Shown here: piece after piece, positions 33,308 to 42,286 of the stretch
How positions within the stretch are numbered: the first letter of the stretch is position 1
Layout of the letters: every line of letters starts with the position of its first letter
DNA from: Shewanella khirikhana
GTDB lineage: Bacteria; Pseudomonadota; Gammaproteobacteria; Enterobacterales; Shewanellaceae
Direction: 5' to 3'
Assembly: GCF_003957745.1 (NCBI RefSeq)
Contig: NZ_CP020373.1
Coordinates: 2,666,001 to 2,730,000, forward strand
Length of the DNA stretch: 64,000 nucleotides
The notes under the pieces: model-generated
Told to the model about the DNA's origin: nothing
Database searches by the model: none
Seen by the model: only the letters and a program-made list of their open reading frames with translations
Made by a program: the position numbers and the translations under genes

Positions 33308-34399
33308 TTACCCCTGCTCGTCGGCCAACGCGGCCAGCAGATCGGCCTGATATTCCTGCACAATAGGGTCAATCAGGGCGTTAAGGTCCCCTTCAATCAC
33401 CTCGTTGAGGCGATACAGGGTCAGGTTGATGCGATGGTCGCTCACCCGTCCCTGAGGGAAGTTATAGGTACGGATGCGCTCGGAGCGATCGCCGCTGCCC
33501 ACCAGATTGCGACGGGTCGTGGCTTCTGCGCTGCGACGCTTCTCATCTTCGGCCGCCTGCAAACGGGCCACCAGCACAGACATGGCCTTAGCCTTGTTCT
33601 TGTGCTGCGAGCGCTCGTCCTGACATTCCACCACCAGGCCCGTGGGCAGGTGGGTAATACGGATAGCAGAGTCGGTTTTGTTGACGTGCTGACCACCGGC
33701 GCCTGAGGCACGGAAGGTATCGATACGCAGCTCGGACGGATTGATTTCCACCGCTTCGGCTTCAGGCACTTCGTGCAGCACCGCCACGGTACAGGCAGAG
33801 GTATGTACCCTGCCCTGGGATTCGGTTTCCGGCACCCGCTGCACCCGGTGACCACCGGACTCGAACTTGAGTTTGCCGTACACGCCATCGCCGCTGAACT
33901 TGGCAATCACTTCTTTGAAACCGCCGTGCTCACCTTCGTTGGCACTGACGATTTCCACCTGCCAGCGCTGTGCCTCGGCATAACGGCTGTACATGCGGAA
34001 CAGATCACCGGCGAAAATCGCCGCTTCATCACCACCGGCACCGGCGCGGATTTCCACGAAAGCATTGGCTTCATCGTTGGGATCTTTGGGCAGCAGCAGG
34101 ATTTGCAGCTCGGCTTCCAGATGCTCGAGTGCCGCCTTGGCGGATTTCATCTCTTCCTGGGCCATCTCGCGCAGCTCAGGATCGTCCTCCTCGAGCATTT
34201 CTTTGGCGGTATCCAGATCGGCGACGGCTTGTTGGTAGGCCTTAAAGCCCTTTACCACGTCTTCGAGTTGGGCGTATTCCTTGGACAGTGCACGAAAACG
34301 GTCCTGATCGGCAATGATGCTGGCATCGCTGAGCAGCGCCAGTACTTCTTCGTTGCGCTCGAGCAAGCCTTCCAGCTTGCGGATGACGGATTCCTTCAT
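33308..34399 (-). CDS. prfA: Peptide chain release factor 1 (RF1)
   Basis: RF1 reads UAG and UAA stop codons and triggers peptide release. The 363-residue protein has the GGQ catalytic motif in SGAGGQHVNKTDSA and the PxT-type codon recognition region, here PETESQGRVHTSACT, with the family's long N-terminal coiled coil (about 1-100). It sits 17 bases after hemA and three bases before prmC. Confidence 0.97.
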   Translation of the reverse strand: MKESVIRKLEGLLERNEEVLALLSDASIIADQDRFRALSKEYAQLEDVVKGFKAYQQAVADLDTAKEMLEEDDPELREMAQEEMKSAKAALEHLEAELQILLLPKDPNDEANAFVEIRAGAGGDEAAIFAGDLFRMYSRYAEAQRWQVEIVSANEGEHGGFKEVIAKFSGDGVYGKLKFESGGHRVQRVPETESQGRVHTSACTVAVLHEVPEAEAVEINPSELRIDTFRASGAGGQHVNKTDSAIRITHLPTGLVVECQDERSQHKNKAKAMSVLVARLQAAEDEKRRSAEATTRRNLVGSGDRSERIRTYNFPQGRVSDHRINLTLYRLNEVIEGDLNALIDPIVQEYQADLLAALADEQG

Positions 34400-34416
34400 T
34401 TAGCTCTCAAAAAATC

Positions 34417-35667
34417 TCAGTGTTTATCCAGGCCGAGCGCGGTCCGAAGTTGCCCCAGTGTATTGAGGTCACCCTGACGGCTCGCCGCCGTGAGGGCCTG
34501 AGTAGGTGCATGGATCAAACGGTTGGTGAGCTTGTTGGCCAGTTCCAGAATTACCTGCTCGCCATCGGCCCCCTGCGCCAGTTTATTGAGGGCACGCTCT
34601 ACCATTTCATCTTTGATTGCCATGCTGGCGGTCCGGTATTCGCGAATACTGTCCACCGACTCCAGGGAGCGGATCCAATCCATAAACAGGAAAGATTGCT
34701 CCTGAGCTATCACCTCGGCTTGCTCGGCCGCCTCCTTTCGGGAGGCCATGTTCTGTTCGACAATGCTTTGCAGGTCGTCCACCGTGTACAAAAATGCATC
34801 GTCGAGTTCACCGACTTCAGCTTCGATATCACGGGGAACAGCGATATCAACCAATAACATAGGCTGATGACGACGCTGCTTGAGTGCCTTTTCTACCATG
34901 CCCTTGCCAAGGATAGGCAGCGGGCTGGCGGTAGAGGATATCACGATATCGGCCTTGGGGAGATACTCTGGAATTTGCGAAAGCGTAATCGCAGTGGCGC
35001 CAAACTCTTCGCACATGGCTTCGGCGCGCTCCACGGTGCGGTTTGCCACCACCATGGAAGTGACACCATTTTCTTTCAGGTGCCGGGCCACCAGCTCAAT
35101 GGTTTCGCCGGCGCCGATAAGCAGCACCTTGGTTGACGCCAGTGACGAGAAGATATGTTTGGCCATGCTGACCGCAGCAAAGGCCACGGAAACAGCGGCG
35201 CTGCCGATTTCGGTCTCGGTGCGCACTTTTTTGGCAACGGAGAAGGTGCTCTGGAACAGGCGGTCCAGAGTCACGGCCACAGTGCCGGCCTCTTTGGCCT
35301 TGGCAAAGGCCTGTTTGACCTGACCTAAAATCTGCGGCTCACCGAGTACCAGTGAGTCGAGCCCTGAGGCCACCCGCATCAAATGCCGCACCGCTTCCTG
35401 GCCCTGATGATGATACACACAGGGCATCAGCTCTTCGTGGCTCAGGCCATGGTAAGACTCAAGCCAATGAATGATGTCGCTGGCCTGGGCGTTATTGCAG
35501 TACAGCTCGGTACGGTTACAGGTAGAGACAATCACCGCCTCATTGGACGAGGTGGTGCAGGCAAGGCTTCGCATCGCATCATGGATCTTGTCCGGGGAGA
35601 AGGCGACTTTTTCTCGCAGGTCGACCGTGGCCGTTTTGTGATTTATCCCGATTGCTACAAGGCTCAT
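34417..35667 (-). CDS. hemA: Glutamyl-tRNA reductase HemA
   Basis: HemA reduces charged glutamyl-tRNA to glutamate-1-semialdehyde, the first step of C5 tetrapyrrole synthesis. The 416-residue protein (E. coli 418) has the catalytic cysteine in the STCNRTE motif, the NADPH-binding LLIGAGETIELVARHL, and a C-terminal dimerisation helix. It is the first gene of the minus-strand run to sirB1 and is divergent from lolB, with about 230 bases between. Confidence 0.97.
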   Translation of the reverse strand: MSLVAIGINHKTATVDLREKVAFSPDKIHDAMRSLACTTSSNEAVIVSTCNRTELYCNNAQASDIIHWLESYHGLSHEELMPCVYHHQGQEAVRHLMRVASGLDSLVLGEPQILGQVKQAFAKAKEAGTVAVTLDRLFQSTFSVAKKVRTETEIGSAAVSVAFAAVSMAKHIFSSLASTKVLLIGAGETIELVARHLKENGVTSMVVANRTVERAEAMCEEFGATAITLSQIPEYLPKADIVISSTASPLPILGKGMVEKALKQRRHQPMLLVDIAVPRDIEAEVGELDDAFLYTVDDLQSIVEQNMASRKEAAEQAEVIAQEQSFLFMDWIRSLESVDSIREYRTASMAIKDEMVERALNKLAQGADGEQVILELANKLTNRLIHAPTQALTAASRQGDLNTLGQLRTALGLDKH

Positions 35668-35845
35668 CTGACTGTTTCTGGATCCTGTGCGGCGCTTGAG
35701 TGAATTACGCCATTCTACTGAATTGGGGCCGTTAAAAACAGAATAGGCTTAACAAAACCGAATAAAGATCTCTGTTGTTATCCGCTTTTTCCATCAATGT
35801 TGGCCAAATAGGCGAAGGCGGGCAAAAAGCGGGTAAGGCCATTGG

Positions 35846-35851
35846 TATAAT
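35846..35851 (+). promoter_or_regulatory. Candidate -10 element for lolB-ispE
   Basis: A perfect TATAAT occurs 46 bases before the lolB ATG in the hemA-lolB divergent gap. The matching -35 at the right distance is poor (about CAAAAA), so this is only a partial promoter call. Confidence 0.35.
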
Positions 35852-35896
35852 TTTTAAAGCCCTCGTATCATAAGGACTTATTTAATTCAGTCATAG

Positions 35897-36520
35897 ATGA
35901 TTAACTTGCGCCGATTCACAAAATTCACTCTTGCTGGCCTGACTGCCCTTTCCTTGCTCGGTGGTTGTAGCCTCACGCCACAGTTGCCGCTGGTTCCCGT
36001 CATCGTCGCCAGCAGCAGCGATGCTAAGGCTTGGGAGCTTAAGGGAAAACTGCTCATTCGCACCCCTGAAGACAAGGTATCAACCAACCTCTATTGGCTT
36101 AATGGACCGGACAATACCGAATTACGGCTCACCAGCATGCTGGGCACCACAGTGCTGCTGCTGACCCAAACCGCTGAAGGCGCCACCCTGGAAGTGGATG
36201 GCAAAACTTACTCGGACCCCAGCCCACAGCGGCTGCTCGATGGCCTAAGTGGTTTTACCCTGCCCATCGATGCCCTGCCCTTTTGGATTACCGGTCAGGC
36301 GATGGACGGCGATAGCGTCGAATATGACGAACTCAACCGTCCAAAAACCATCATCAGCGCCGATGGCCAGTGGAGCATCAAGATTGCCAGCTGGCAAACC
36401 CAGAGCGGCGCCTCGGTGCCACGGATGATGGAGCTTAAGCACGCCAGCGCCAGCATCAAGTTACAAACCAACGAGTGGCAGGCACTGGCCAGTGCCCAAG
36501 GTACCAAAGGAGCCCGATGA
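35897..36520 (+). CDS. lolB: Outer-membrane lipoprotein receptor LolB
   Basis: LolB accepts lipoproteins from the LolA carrier and inserts them into the outer membrane. The 207-residue precursor has a lipoprotein signal (LSLLGGCSL, lipid on the cysteine), and a half-barrel body with the typical WELKGKLLIRTPEDKVSTNLYW start. LolB is divergent from hemA as in enterobacteria and overlaps ispE by four bases (ATGA). Confidence 0.95.
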   Translation: MINLRRFTKFTLAGLTALSLLGGCSLTPQLPLVPVIVASSSDAKAWELKGKLLIRTPEDKVSTNLYWLNGPDNTELRLTSMLGTTVLLLTQTAEGATLEVDGKTYSDPSPQRLLDGLSGFTLPIDALPFWITGQAMDGDSVEYDELNRPKTIISADGQWSIKIASWQTQSGASVPRMMELKHASASIKLQTNEWQALASAQGTKGAR

Positions 36521-37368
36521 TGCCTGTATCCCTTGCCTGGCCGGCCCCGGCAAAACTGAACCTGTTTTTGCACATCAATGGCCGTTTGCCCAATGGCTAC
36601 CATGAACTGCAAACCCTGTTTCAATTTATCGACCATGGCGACTGGCTGGATTTTAAAGTGACTGCAACGCCAGAACTGACACTGCACTCCAATTTGGGCC
36701 AGGTTGTCCCTGACAGCGATAACTTAATTCTGAAAGCCGCAAAATCTTTGCAGAGCGTCACAGGTTGCAGCCAGGGCGCTGAGATCTGGCTCGACAAACG
36801 TCTGCCCATGGGTGGTGGCCTTGGCGGCGGTTCATCGGATGCAGCCACCACGCTTGTGGCCCTCAATGCCCTGTGGCAGCTGGGTTTGGATAAAAAAGCC
36901 CTGATGGACATAGGCTTGAAACTGGGCGCCGATGTACCGGTTTTTATTAATGGCATAGCCGCCTTCGCAGAAGGCGTAGGCGAAAAATTACAGCCGGTCG
37001 AAGTCGCCGAGCCCTGGTATCTGGTCTTGGTCCCTGACGCCCACGTTTCCACCGCCGAAGTGTTCCAGCATCCTGATTTACCAAGAAATACCCGTAAACT
37101 GGACATGGCTTCACTGGGGCCGGAAAACTGGTCAAATGACTGTCAGGCCTTAGTTGCATCCAAATACCCCCAAGTTGCCAATGCGTTAAGCTGGCTGGTA
37201 GAATATGCGCCGTCCAGAATGACCGGAACCGGTGCATGCGTGTTCGGGGAGTTCGACTCGCAGCAGGCCGCGCTGGAGGCGTTGGCTCAAAAGCCATCTG
37301 ATATGCAGGGCTTTGTTGCGAAAGGACTGAATCGTTCGCCGTTGGAGTTGAGGCTCGCTCAGCTTTAA
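36517..37368 (+). CDS. ispE: 4-diphosphocytidyl-2-C-methylerythritol kinase IspE
   Basis: IspE phosphorylates CDP-methylerythritol in the non-mevalonate isoprenoid pathway. From ATG 36517, with AGGAG four bases upstream, it has 283 residues. GHMP-kinase motifs are present: PAPAKLNLFLHI at the N-terminus, the ATP loop PMGGGLGGGSSDAATTL, and a C-terminal SRMTGTGACVFGEF. It overlaps lolB by ATGA, implying coupling. Confidence 0.97.
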   Translation: MMPVSLAWPAPAKLNLFLHINGRLPNGYHELQTLFQFIDHGDWLDFKVTATPELTLHSNLGQVVPDSDNLILKAAKSLQSVTGCSQGAEIWLDKRLPMGGGLGGGSSDAATTLVALNALWQLGLDKKALMDIGLKLGADVPVFINGIAAFAEGVGEKLQPVEVAEPWYLVLVPDAHVSTAEVFQHPDLPRNTRKLDMASLGPENWSNDCQALVASKYPQVANALSWLVEYAPSRMTGTGACVFGEFDSQQAALEALAQKPSDMQGFVAKGLNRSPLELRLAQL

Positions 37369-37447
37369 CCGACTTCTGCGCTGCACGCCAGGGAATGTAA
37401 TGCAGCAGCTACACTAAAATATCAAGCAAACGCCTGAGGTTCATACA

Positions 37448-38395
37448 GTGCCCGACATCAAGCTTTTTGCTGGGAATGCTACCCCCAGTCTCGCGAAAAA
37501 GATTGCCGACCGTTTATTTTGCAAACTTGGAGAGGCTGAGGTAGGCCGTTTCAGTGACGGTGAAATCAGTGTCCAGATCAACGAAAATGTACGTGGTGCT
37601 GATGTTTTCATCATTCAATCCACCTGCGCCCCTACCAATGACAACCTGATGGAACTCATTGTGATGGTAGACGCCCTGCGCCGCGCCTCAGCAGGTCGTA
37701 TCACCGCCGTAATTCCTTACTTCGGTTATGCCCGTCAGGACCGCCGCGTGCGCTCTGCCCGTGTGCCTATCACCGCCAAAGTAGTTGCCGACTTCCTGTC
37801 CAGCGTAGGTGTTGACCGCGTACTGACCTGTGACCTGCACGCCGAGCAGATCCAGGGCTTCTTCGACGTACCGGTAGACAACGTGTTCGGTAGCCCAGTG
37901 CTGCTGGAAGACATGGTTGCCAAGAAGCTGGACAACCCTGTGGTTGTGTCTCCGGACATCGGTGGCGTTGTACGCGCCCGCGCAGTTGCCAAGCTGCTGA
38001 ACGATTCTGACCTGGCTATCATCGACAAGCGTCGCCCACAGGCCAACGTGGCTCAGGTAATGCACATCATCGGTGACGTTGAAGGCCGTGACTGCATCAT
38101 CGTTGACGACATGATTGATACCGGTGGCACCCTGTGTAAAGCCGCCGAAGCCCTGAAAGAACATGGTGCCAACCGCGTATTTGCTTACGCCACTCACCCA
38201 GTGTTCTCTGGCAAGGCAGCAGAAAACATCAAGAACTCTGTAATTGATGAAGTGATTGTGACCGACACAGTGCCTCTGAGCGAAGAGATGATGAAAGTAG
38301 GCAAAGTCAGCCAGCTGACCATGTCTGCCCTGCTGGCCGAAGCTATCCGCCGTGTGAGCAACGAAGAGTCTATCTCTGCGATGTTTCAGCACTGA
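37448..38395 (+). CDS. prs: Ribose-phosphate pyrophosphokinase (PRPP synthase)
   Basis: Prs makes PRPP from ribose 5-phosphate and ATP for nucleotide, histidine, tryptophan and NAD synthesis. The 315-residue protein starts at GTG 37448 (MPDIKLFAGNATP) with TGAGGT upstream. The ATP/PRPP motif DDMIDTGGTLCKAAEAL and the flexible-loop DKRRP region are intact, and the whole length matches E. coli Prs closely. It is 79 bases after ispE and followed by a strong terminator. Confidence 0.98.
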   Translation: MPDIKLFAGNATPSLAKKIADRLFCKLGEAEVGRFSDGEISVQINENVRGADVFIIQSTCAPTNDNLMELIVMVDALRRASAGRITAVIPYFGYARQDRRVRSARVPITAKVVADFLSSVGVDRVLTCDLHAEQIQGFFDVPVDNVFGSPVLLEDMVAKKLDNPVVVSPDIGGVVRARAVAKLLNDSDLAIIDKRRPQANVAQVMHIIGDVEGRDCIIVDDMIDTGGTLCKAAEALKEHGANRVFAYATHPVFSGKAAENIKNSVIDEVIVTDTVPLSEEMMKVGKVSQLTMSALLAEAIRRVSNEESISAMFQH

Positions 38396-38422
38396 TACGT
38401 CTGAGCCCACAGCTTAAGCTTC

Positions 38423-38452
38423 AAAAAAACGCACCCTGAGGTGCGTTTTTTT
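38423..38452. terminator. Terminator after prs
   Basis: AAAAAAACGCACC-CTGA-GGTGCGTTTTTTT is an extended inverted repeat with A and T tracts on either side, between the converging prs and GGDEF-EAL genes. Confidence 0.93.
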
Positions 38453-38480
38453 ATGCCTGCAATTCAAGCCCAACTTAAGG

Positions 38481-40280
38481 TCAAACCGGAACCAGCCGCA
38501 AACTGGCCGACAACAGCGCTTCAATCTGATCACTGGGCTGAGGTCTGGCAAACAGATAACCCTGATAGCGATCGACCCCCTCCAGCGCCAGCGCCTGGCG
38601 CTGGGCATCGGTTTCCACCCCTTCAGCCACAGTCACCAGCCCCAGACTGTGGGCCAGCTGCACTATGGTGCGCACAATCAGCAGATCGGGCTTACTGCTG
38701 TCACAGTGATCCACAAAGGATTTATCCACCTTCAGGGTATCCACCGGCAATCGCGCCAGGTAAGCAAGTGATGAATAGGCAACACCAAAGTCATCGATGG
38801 CAATACGGATCCCACGGCTTTTGAGGGACTGCAACATATCTATGTATTCCCCCGGCGCCGTCATTACCGCGGTTTCGGTCAGTTCAAGCTCAAGCCAACT
38901 GGCATCGATGCCGGTTTCGGCAATCACATCATCCACCAGCGTCAGCAGGTCATCGCGCTGCACCTGTACCATGGAAATGTTGACCGATAAAAAGAATGGC
39001 TGATAACGCTGCTGCCAGCCCTTGAGCTGCATGCAGGCCTCCCGCAGCACCCAGCGGCCGATGGGCACTATGGTGCCATTGGCCTCGGCGATGGGAATAA
39101 ACCTGGCCGGTGAAACCACTCCCAACTCTTTACTGTGCCAGCGCAGCAGCGCCTCAACGCCCTTAATCGCGCCGGTCTGCATACACACCTTGGGCTGGTA
39201 TTCGAGATGCAGCTCCTGCTCTTCAATGGCAAGCCGCAGCTGCCGCTCAATCTCATAATTGGCAAGGGACTCCTGATGCAGGCTGGCGTCAAAAAAGCTG
39301 ATGGCGCTCAACTGGCGTTTGGCTGAGTAGAGCGCCAAATCGGCGTTGCGGCACAAGGACTCAGCATCGTTACTGTCCCAGGGGGCTATGGCAATTCCCA
39401 TGGAAGGCTGCACCTGGATCAGGTGACTGAACACCCGGTAGGGGGCCTCGAGGCGTTCCATCAGGATCTCGGCCTCTGCCTTCGCCGTGCCCGCCATGGC
39501 GCCTTCACTTAGCTCAAACAGCACCGCAAACTCATCGCCGCCAATCCGGTAGCTGTGGATATTGCGCCCGGCTGCCTGTTGTAATCGCGCCGCCAGCTCA
39601 CTGAGCAGCTGATCGCCGCCACTATGACCGTACTGATCGTTTACCCGCTTGAAGGCATCCACATCCAACATAACAAGCGCAAAGCCTGCGAGTTTATTCT
39701 GCGATACCGCCGCAAACAGCCGGGCCATGTGTTCACGAAACGCCTTGCGATTACCCAAGCCAGTTAAATCGTCAGTTCGGCTTAAATTGGCGAAGTGCAG
39801 CACCTGGGCCTGGCTCTTGGAGTAGAAGTAACTCATCACGCAGGCGAAGCTGCCGATGACAAGCAGCTCAACGGCATCTTCAAGCCAATCGGCAAAATCG
39901 TGGGATTCCACCGAAGGCAGATAGGTAAAAATCAGCACAGGGGCAACTGCCAGCGGCCAGAGGCTGGCAGGAAACAACATCACAAACAGCAAAGGCACCA
40001 GAACATACGCCTCTTCAATCAGTTCGATATCGAGCGGGGACAGGGCACAGAGCAACAGAAGAACCGTCAGGGCACCCATGGCGTTGGCGAATCGGTGCAT
40101 GCCGGTACTGAACCAGGCCACCAGCATTTCTACCGCAAACAACAGGGTTAGCACCCTGAGGCCGGTGGTGGAATACTCGCTTAACAATGTCAGGGTAACC
40201 AGCAGAACCATGGCTGCAAACAATAGGGTAAACAGCCAGCTACTTGTAGCCATATCCTTGAGTTTACTCAGGATAGTCAT
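38481..40280 (-). CDS. Membrane GGDEF-EAL protein (cyclic di-GMP turnover)
   Basis: The 599-residue protein has an N-terminal block of about six hydrophobic helices (residues 14-153), then a GGDEF domain (signature RIGGDEF at 246-251) and an EAL domain (E376-A-L). The residues aligned with the RxxD inhibitory site are GRNI, so that site is absent. The EAL domain keeps the catalytic EAL, the DDFG at 496-499 and AEGVET; the usual TG after DDFG is VA here (DDFGVAYSSL). It may have synthase, hydrolase or both activities. It is alone between the prs terminator and a tRNA operon, an insertion relative to the enterobacterial order. Confidence 0.92.
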   Translation of the reverse strand: MTILSKLKDMATSSWLFTLLFAAMVLLVTLTLLSEYSTTGLRVLTLLFAVEMLVAWFSTGMHRFANAMGALTVLLLLCALSPLDIELIEEAYVLVPLLFVMLFPASLWPLAVAPVLIFTYLPSVESHDFADWLEDAVELLVIGSFACVMSYFYSKSQAQVLHFANLSRTDDLTGLGNRKAFREHMARLFAAVSQNKLAGFALVMLDVDAFKRVNDQYGHSGGDQLLSELAARLQQAAGRNIHSYRIGGDEFAVLFELSEGAMAGTAKAEAEILMERLEAPYRVFSHLIQVQPSMGIAIAPWDSNDAESLCRNADLALYSAKRQLSAISFFDASLHQESLANYEIERQLRLAIEEQELHLEYQPKVCMQTGAIKGVEALLRWHSKELGVVSPARFIPIAEANGTIVPIGRWVLREACMQLKGWQQRYQPFFLSVNISMVQVQRDDLLTLVDDVIAETGIDASWLELELTETAVMTAPGEYIDMLQSLKSRGIRIAIDDFGVAYSSLAYLARLPVDTLKVDKSFVDHCDSSKPDLLIVRTIVQLAHSLGLVTVAEGVETDAQRQALALEGVDRYQGYLFARPQPSDQIEALLSASLRLVPV

Positions 40281-40290
40281 ACAATCTGCC

Positions 40291-40305
40291 GTATTATAAT
40301 AATAC
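40291..40305 (-). promoter_or_regulatory. Perfect AT-rich palindrome upstream of the GGDEF-EAL gene
   Basis: GTATTATAATAATAC is a 7-bp perfect inverted repeat with a single-base centre, 10 bases before the GGDEF-EAL start on the minus strand. It lies in an AT-rich leader and could be part of the promoter or an operator; such AT palindromes also arise by chance. Confidence 0.3.
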
Positions 40306-40354
40306 CCTTATATTAACTGTTGATTTAGCTTTGACAAGCACGAATCACCAAAAC

Positions 40355-40380
40355 AAAAAGCCCGTCCAATGGACGGGCTT
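40355..40380 (-). terminator. Terminator of the tRNA operon
   Basis: Minus strand AGCCCGTCC-ATT-GGACGGGCTTTTTGTTTTGG is a strong hairpin with a U tract, just after the last tRNA. Confidence 0.92.
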
Positions 40381-40387
40381 CATGTTA

Positions 40388-40462
40388 TGGCTGGGGTGCT
40401 AGGATTCGAACCTAGGTATGCCGGGATCAAAACCCGGTGCCTTACCGCTTGGCGACACCCCA
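40388..40462 (-). tRNA. tRNA-Gln (TTG)
   Basis: The minus strand gives a 75-nt cloverleaf starting TGGGGTGTCGCC, with anticodon TTG in the loop CTTTTGAT, the T-loop GTTCGAATC, and an encoded CCA end. It is identical to the other two Gln genes and is the last gene of the operon. Confidence 0.96.
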
Positions 40463-40506
40463 ATCTGGGTTCGAAAAATCCGGATTAAGCGGACTTCCCG
40501 ATAATA

Positions 40507-40583
40507 TGGTAGCTACGGCGGGACTTGAACCTGCGACCCCAGCATTATGAGTGCTGTGCTCTAACCAACTGAGCTACGTAGCC
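40507..40583 (-). tRNA. tRNA-Met (CAT), elongator
   Basis: A 77-nt cloverleaf (GGCTACGTAGCTCAGTTGG...) has anticodon CAT in CTCATAA and an encoded CCA end. It resembles E. coli metT/metU elongator tRNA, not initiator tRNA (its first base pair is formed). It is fifth in transcription order. Confidence 0.95.
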
Positions 40584-40584
40584 A

Positions 40585-40659
40585 TGGCTGGGGTGCTAGG
40601 ATTCGAACCTAGGTATGCCGGGATCAAAACCCGGTGCCTTACCGCTTGGCGACACCCCA
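40585..40659 (-). tRNA. tRNA-Gln (TTG)
   Basis: This 75-nt copy is the same sequence as the other Gln genes and is separated from the neighbouring Met gene by a single base on the genome, with its CCA end encoded. Confidence 0.96.
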
Positions 40660-40676
40660 ATTTTTGAGGGAGGAGA

Positions 40677-40751
40677 TGGCTGGGGTGCTAGGATTCGAAC
40701 CTAGGTATGCCGGGATCAAAACCCGGTGCCTTACCGCTTGGCGACACCCCA
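40677..40751 (-). tRNA. tRNA-Gln (TTG)
   Basis: Third identical 75-nt Gln gene, 17 bases from the second copy, anticodon TTG, CCA encoded. Confidence 0.96.
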
Positions 40752-40790
40752 ACAGCACTTACTTCTCCAACTAAGCGAAAGCTTAGTTCA

Positions 40791-40875
<85 letters not shown>

Positions 40876-40904
40876 TTTGATCTCAATTTTACATCTTGAG
40901 AAGA

Positions 40905-40981
40905 TGGTAGCTATGGCGGGACTTGAACCTGCGACCCCAGCATTATGAGTGCTGTGCTCTAACCAGCTGAGCTACATAGCC
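40905..40981 (-). tRNA. tRNA-Met (CAT), elongator, first in operon
   Basis: A 77-nt Met cloverleaf (GGCTATGTAGCTCAGCTGG..., anticodon CAT) differs from the second Met gene at a few positions in the acceptor and D stems. It is transcribed first, 42 bases downstream of the promoter -10. Confidence 0.95.
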
Positions 40982-41022
40982 ACTACGTTTCCTCACGTCC
41001 CTCTCGGCGAGGAACGGGGCGT

Positions 41023-41051
41023 ATTATGCTGATTCACCGAAGACAGGTCAA
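41023..41051 (-). promoter_or_regulatory. Sigma70 promoter of the tRNA operon
   Basis: Minus strand TTGACC (41051-41046), 17 bases, then CATAAT (41028-41023), followed by a GC-rich ACGCCCCG discriminator, the type found at stringently controlled stable-RNA promoters. Confidence 0.8.
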
Positions 41052-41155
41052 CAGCTTTTTTAGCACAATTCCGCCCTGCAACACCGTTCGCCTAATCCTT
41101 CATCAAAGCGGGCAACAGATAAGCAAAATTTGCCGTTGCCCGCAAGTCCAAAGAC

Positions 41156-42247
41156 TTAGACGTTGAACAGGAAGTGCATCACATCGCCGTCTTTCACGAT
41201 GTAGGTTTTACCTTCCACACGCATCTTGCCCGCTTCCTTGGCGCCCTGCTCGCCCTTGTAGGCGATAAAGTCGTCGAAGGAAATCACCTGGGCACGGATG
41301 AAGCCGCGCTCGAAGTCGGTGTGGATTTTACCGGCCGCCTGAGGTGCAGTCGCTCCCACAGACACGGTCCAGGCACGCACTTCTTTCACACCGGCGGTGA
41401 AATAGGTTTGCAGGTTCAAAAGCTCATAACCGGCGCGGATAACGCGATCAAGACCTGGCTCGGTCAGACCGAGATCCGCCATAAACTCGTCGCGCTCTTC
41501 TGCATCCATTTCGGCCAGCTCAGATTCAATGGCGGCACACACAGGCACAACCACAGCGTTTTCTTTCGCGGCGATAGCGCGAACTGCATCCAGATGCGGG
41601 TTGTTTTCAAAGCCGTCTTCCGCCACGTTGGCGATGTACATAGTCGGCTTCAGGGTCAGCAGGTTGAGGTAAGCCACGGCAGCCAGTTCTTCTTTTGACA
41701 GCTCCAGCGAGCGCAGCATTTTGCCTTCATCCAGCGTTGGACGCAGCTTTTCCAGCACTTCCACTTCGAACTTGGCTTCTTTGTCGCCGCCTTTGGCACG
41801 CTTTTGCTGACGCACAATGGCGCGCTCAACGCTGTCGAGGTCGGCCAGTGCCAGCTCGGTGTTGATCACTTCGATATCACCGGCAGGATCAACGCGGTTG
41901 GCCACGTGCACAATGTTCTCGTTTTCAAAGCAGCGCACCACGTGACCGATAGCTTCGGTTTCACGGATGTTGGCCAGGAACTTGTTGCCAAGGCCTTCGC
42001 CCTTGGAGGCACCGGCTACCAGACCGGCGATGTCCACAAACTCCATGGACGTTGGGATAACACGCTCAGGGTTAACGATGGCAGCCAGCTCGTCCAGACG
42101 CGGGTCTGGCATAGGCACTACGCCGGTGTTTGGCTCGATGGTACAAAATGGAAAGTTTGCCGCTTCGATACCAGCCTTGGTCAGCGCGTTGAAGAGCGTT
42201 GATTTACCGACGTTGGGCAGACCAACGATCCCGCATTTAAAACCCAT
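41156..42247 (-). CDS. ychF: Ribosome-binding ATPase/GTPase YchF
   Basis: YchF is an Obg-like P-loop NTPase that prefers ATP and binds the ribosome; it affects stress tolerance. The 363-residue protein starts MGFKCGIVGLPNVGKST (P-loop at 8-16), has FVDIAGLVAGASKGEGLGNKFL as the switch region and a C-terminal TGS domain ending VKDGDVMHFLFNV. It follows pth by 39 bases, the conserved pth-ychF order. Confidence 0.97.
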   Translation of the reverse strand: MGFKCGIVGLPNVGKSTLFNALTKAGIEAANFPFCTIEPNTGVVPMPDPRLDELAAIVNPERVIPTSMEFVDIAGLVAGASKGEGLGNKFLANIRETEAIGHVVRCFENENIVHVANRVDPAGDIEVINTELALADLDSVERAIVRQQKRAKGGDKEAKFEVEVLEKLRPTLDEGKMLRSLELSKEELAAVAYLNLLTLKPTMYIANVAEDGFENNPHLDAVRAIAAKENAVVVPVCAAIESELAEMDAEERDEFMADLGLTEPGLDRVIRAGYELLNLQTYFTAGVKEVRAWTVSVGATAPQAAGKIHTDFERGFIRAQVISFDDFIAYKGEQGAKEAGKMRVEGKTYIVKDGDVMHFLFNV

Positions 42248-42286
42248 AAAATTAACCCTTTTCTTAACTGTTGCAGCGTAACTGAA

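Noticed and set aside
40388..40751. Three near-identical 75-bp direct repeats resembling a CRISPR-like array
   Set aside because: The repeats are tRNA-Gln genes with cloverleaf, anticodon and CCA; another tRNA lies between two of them.
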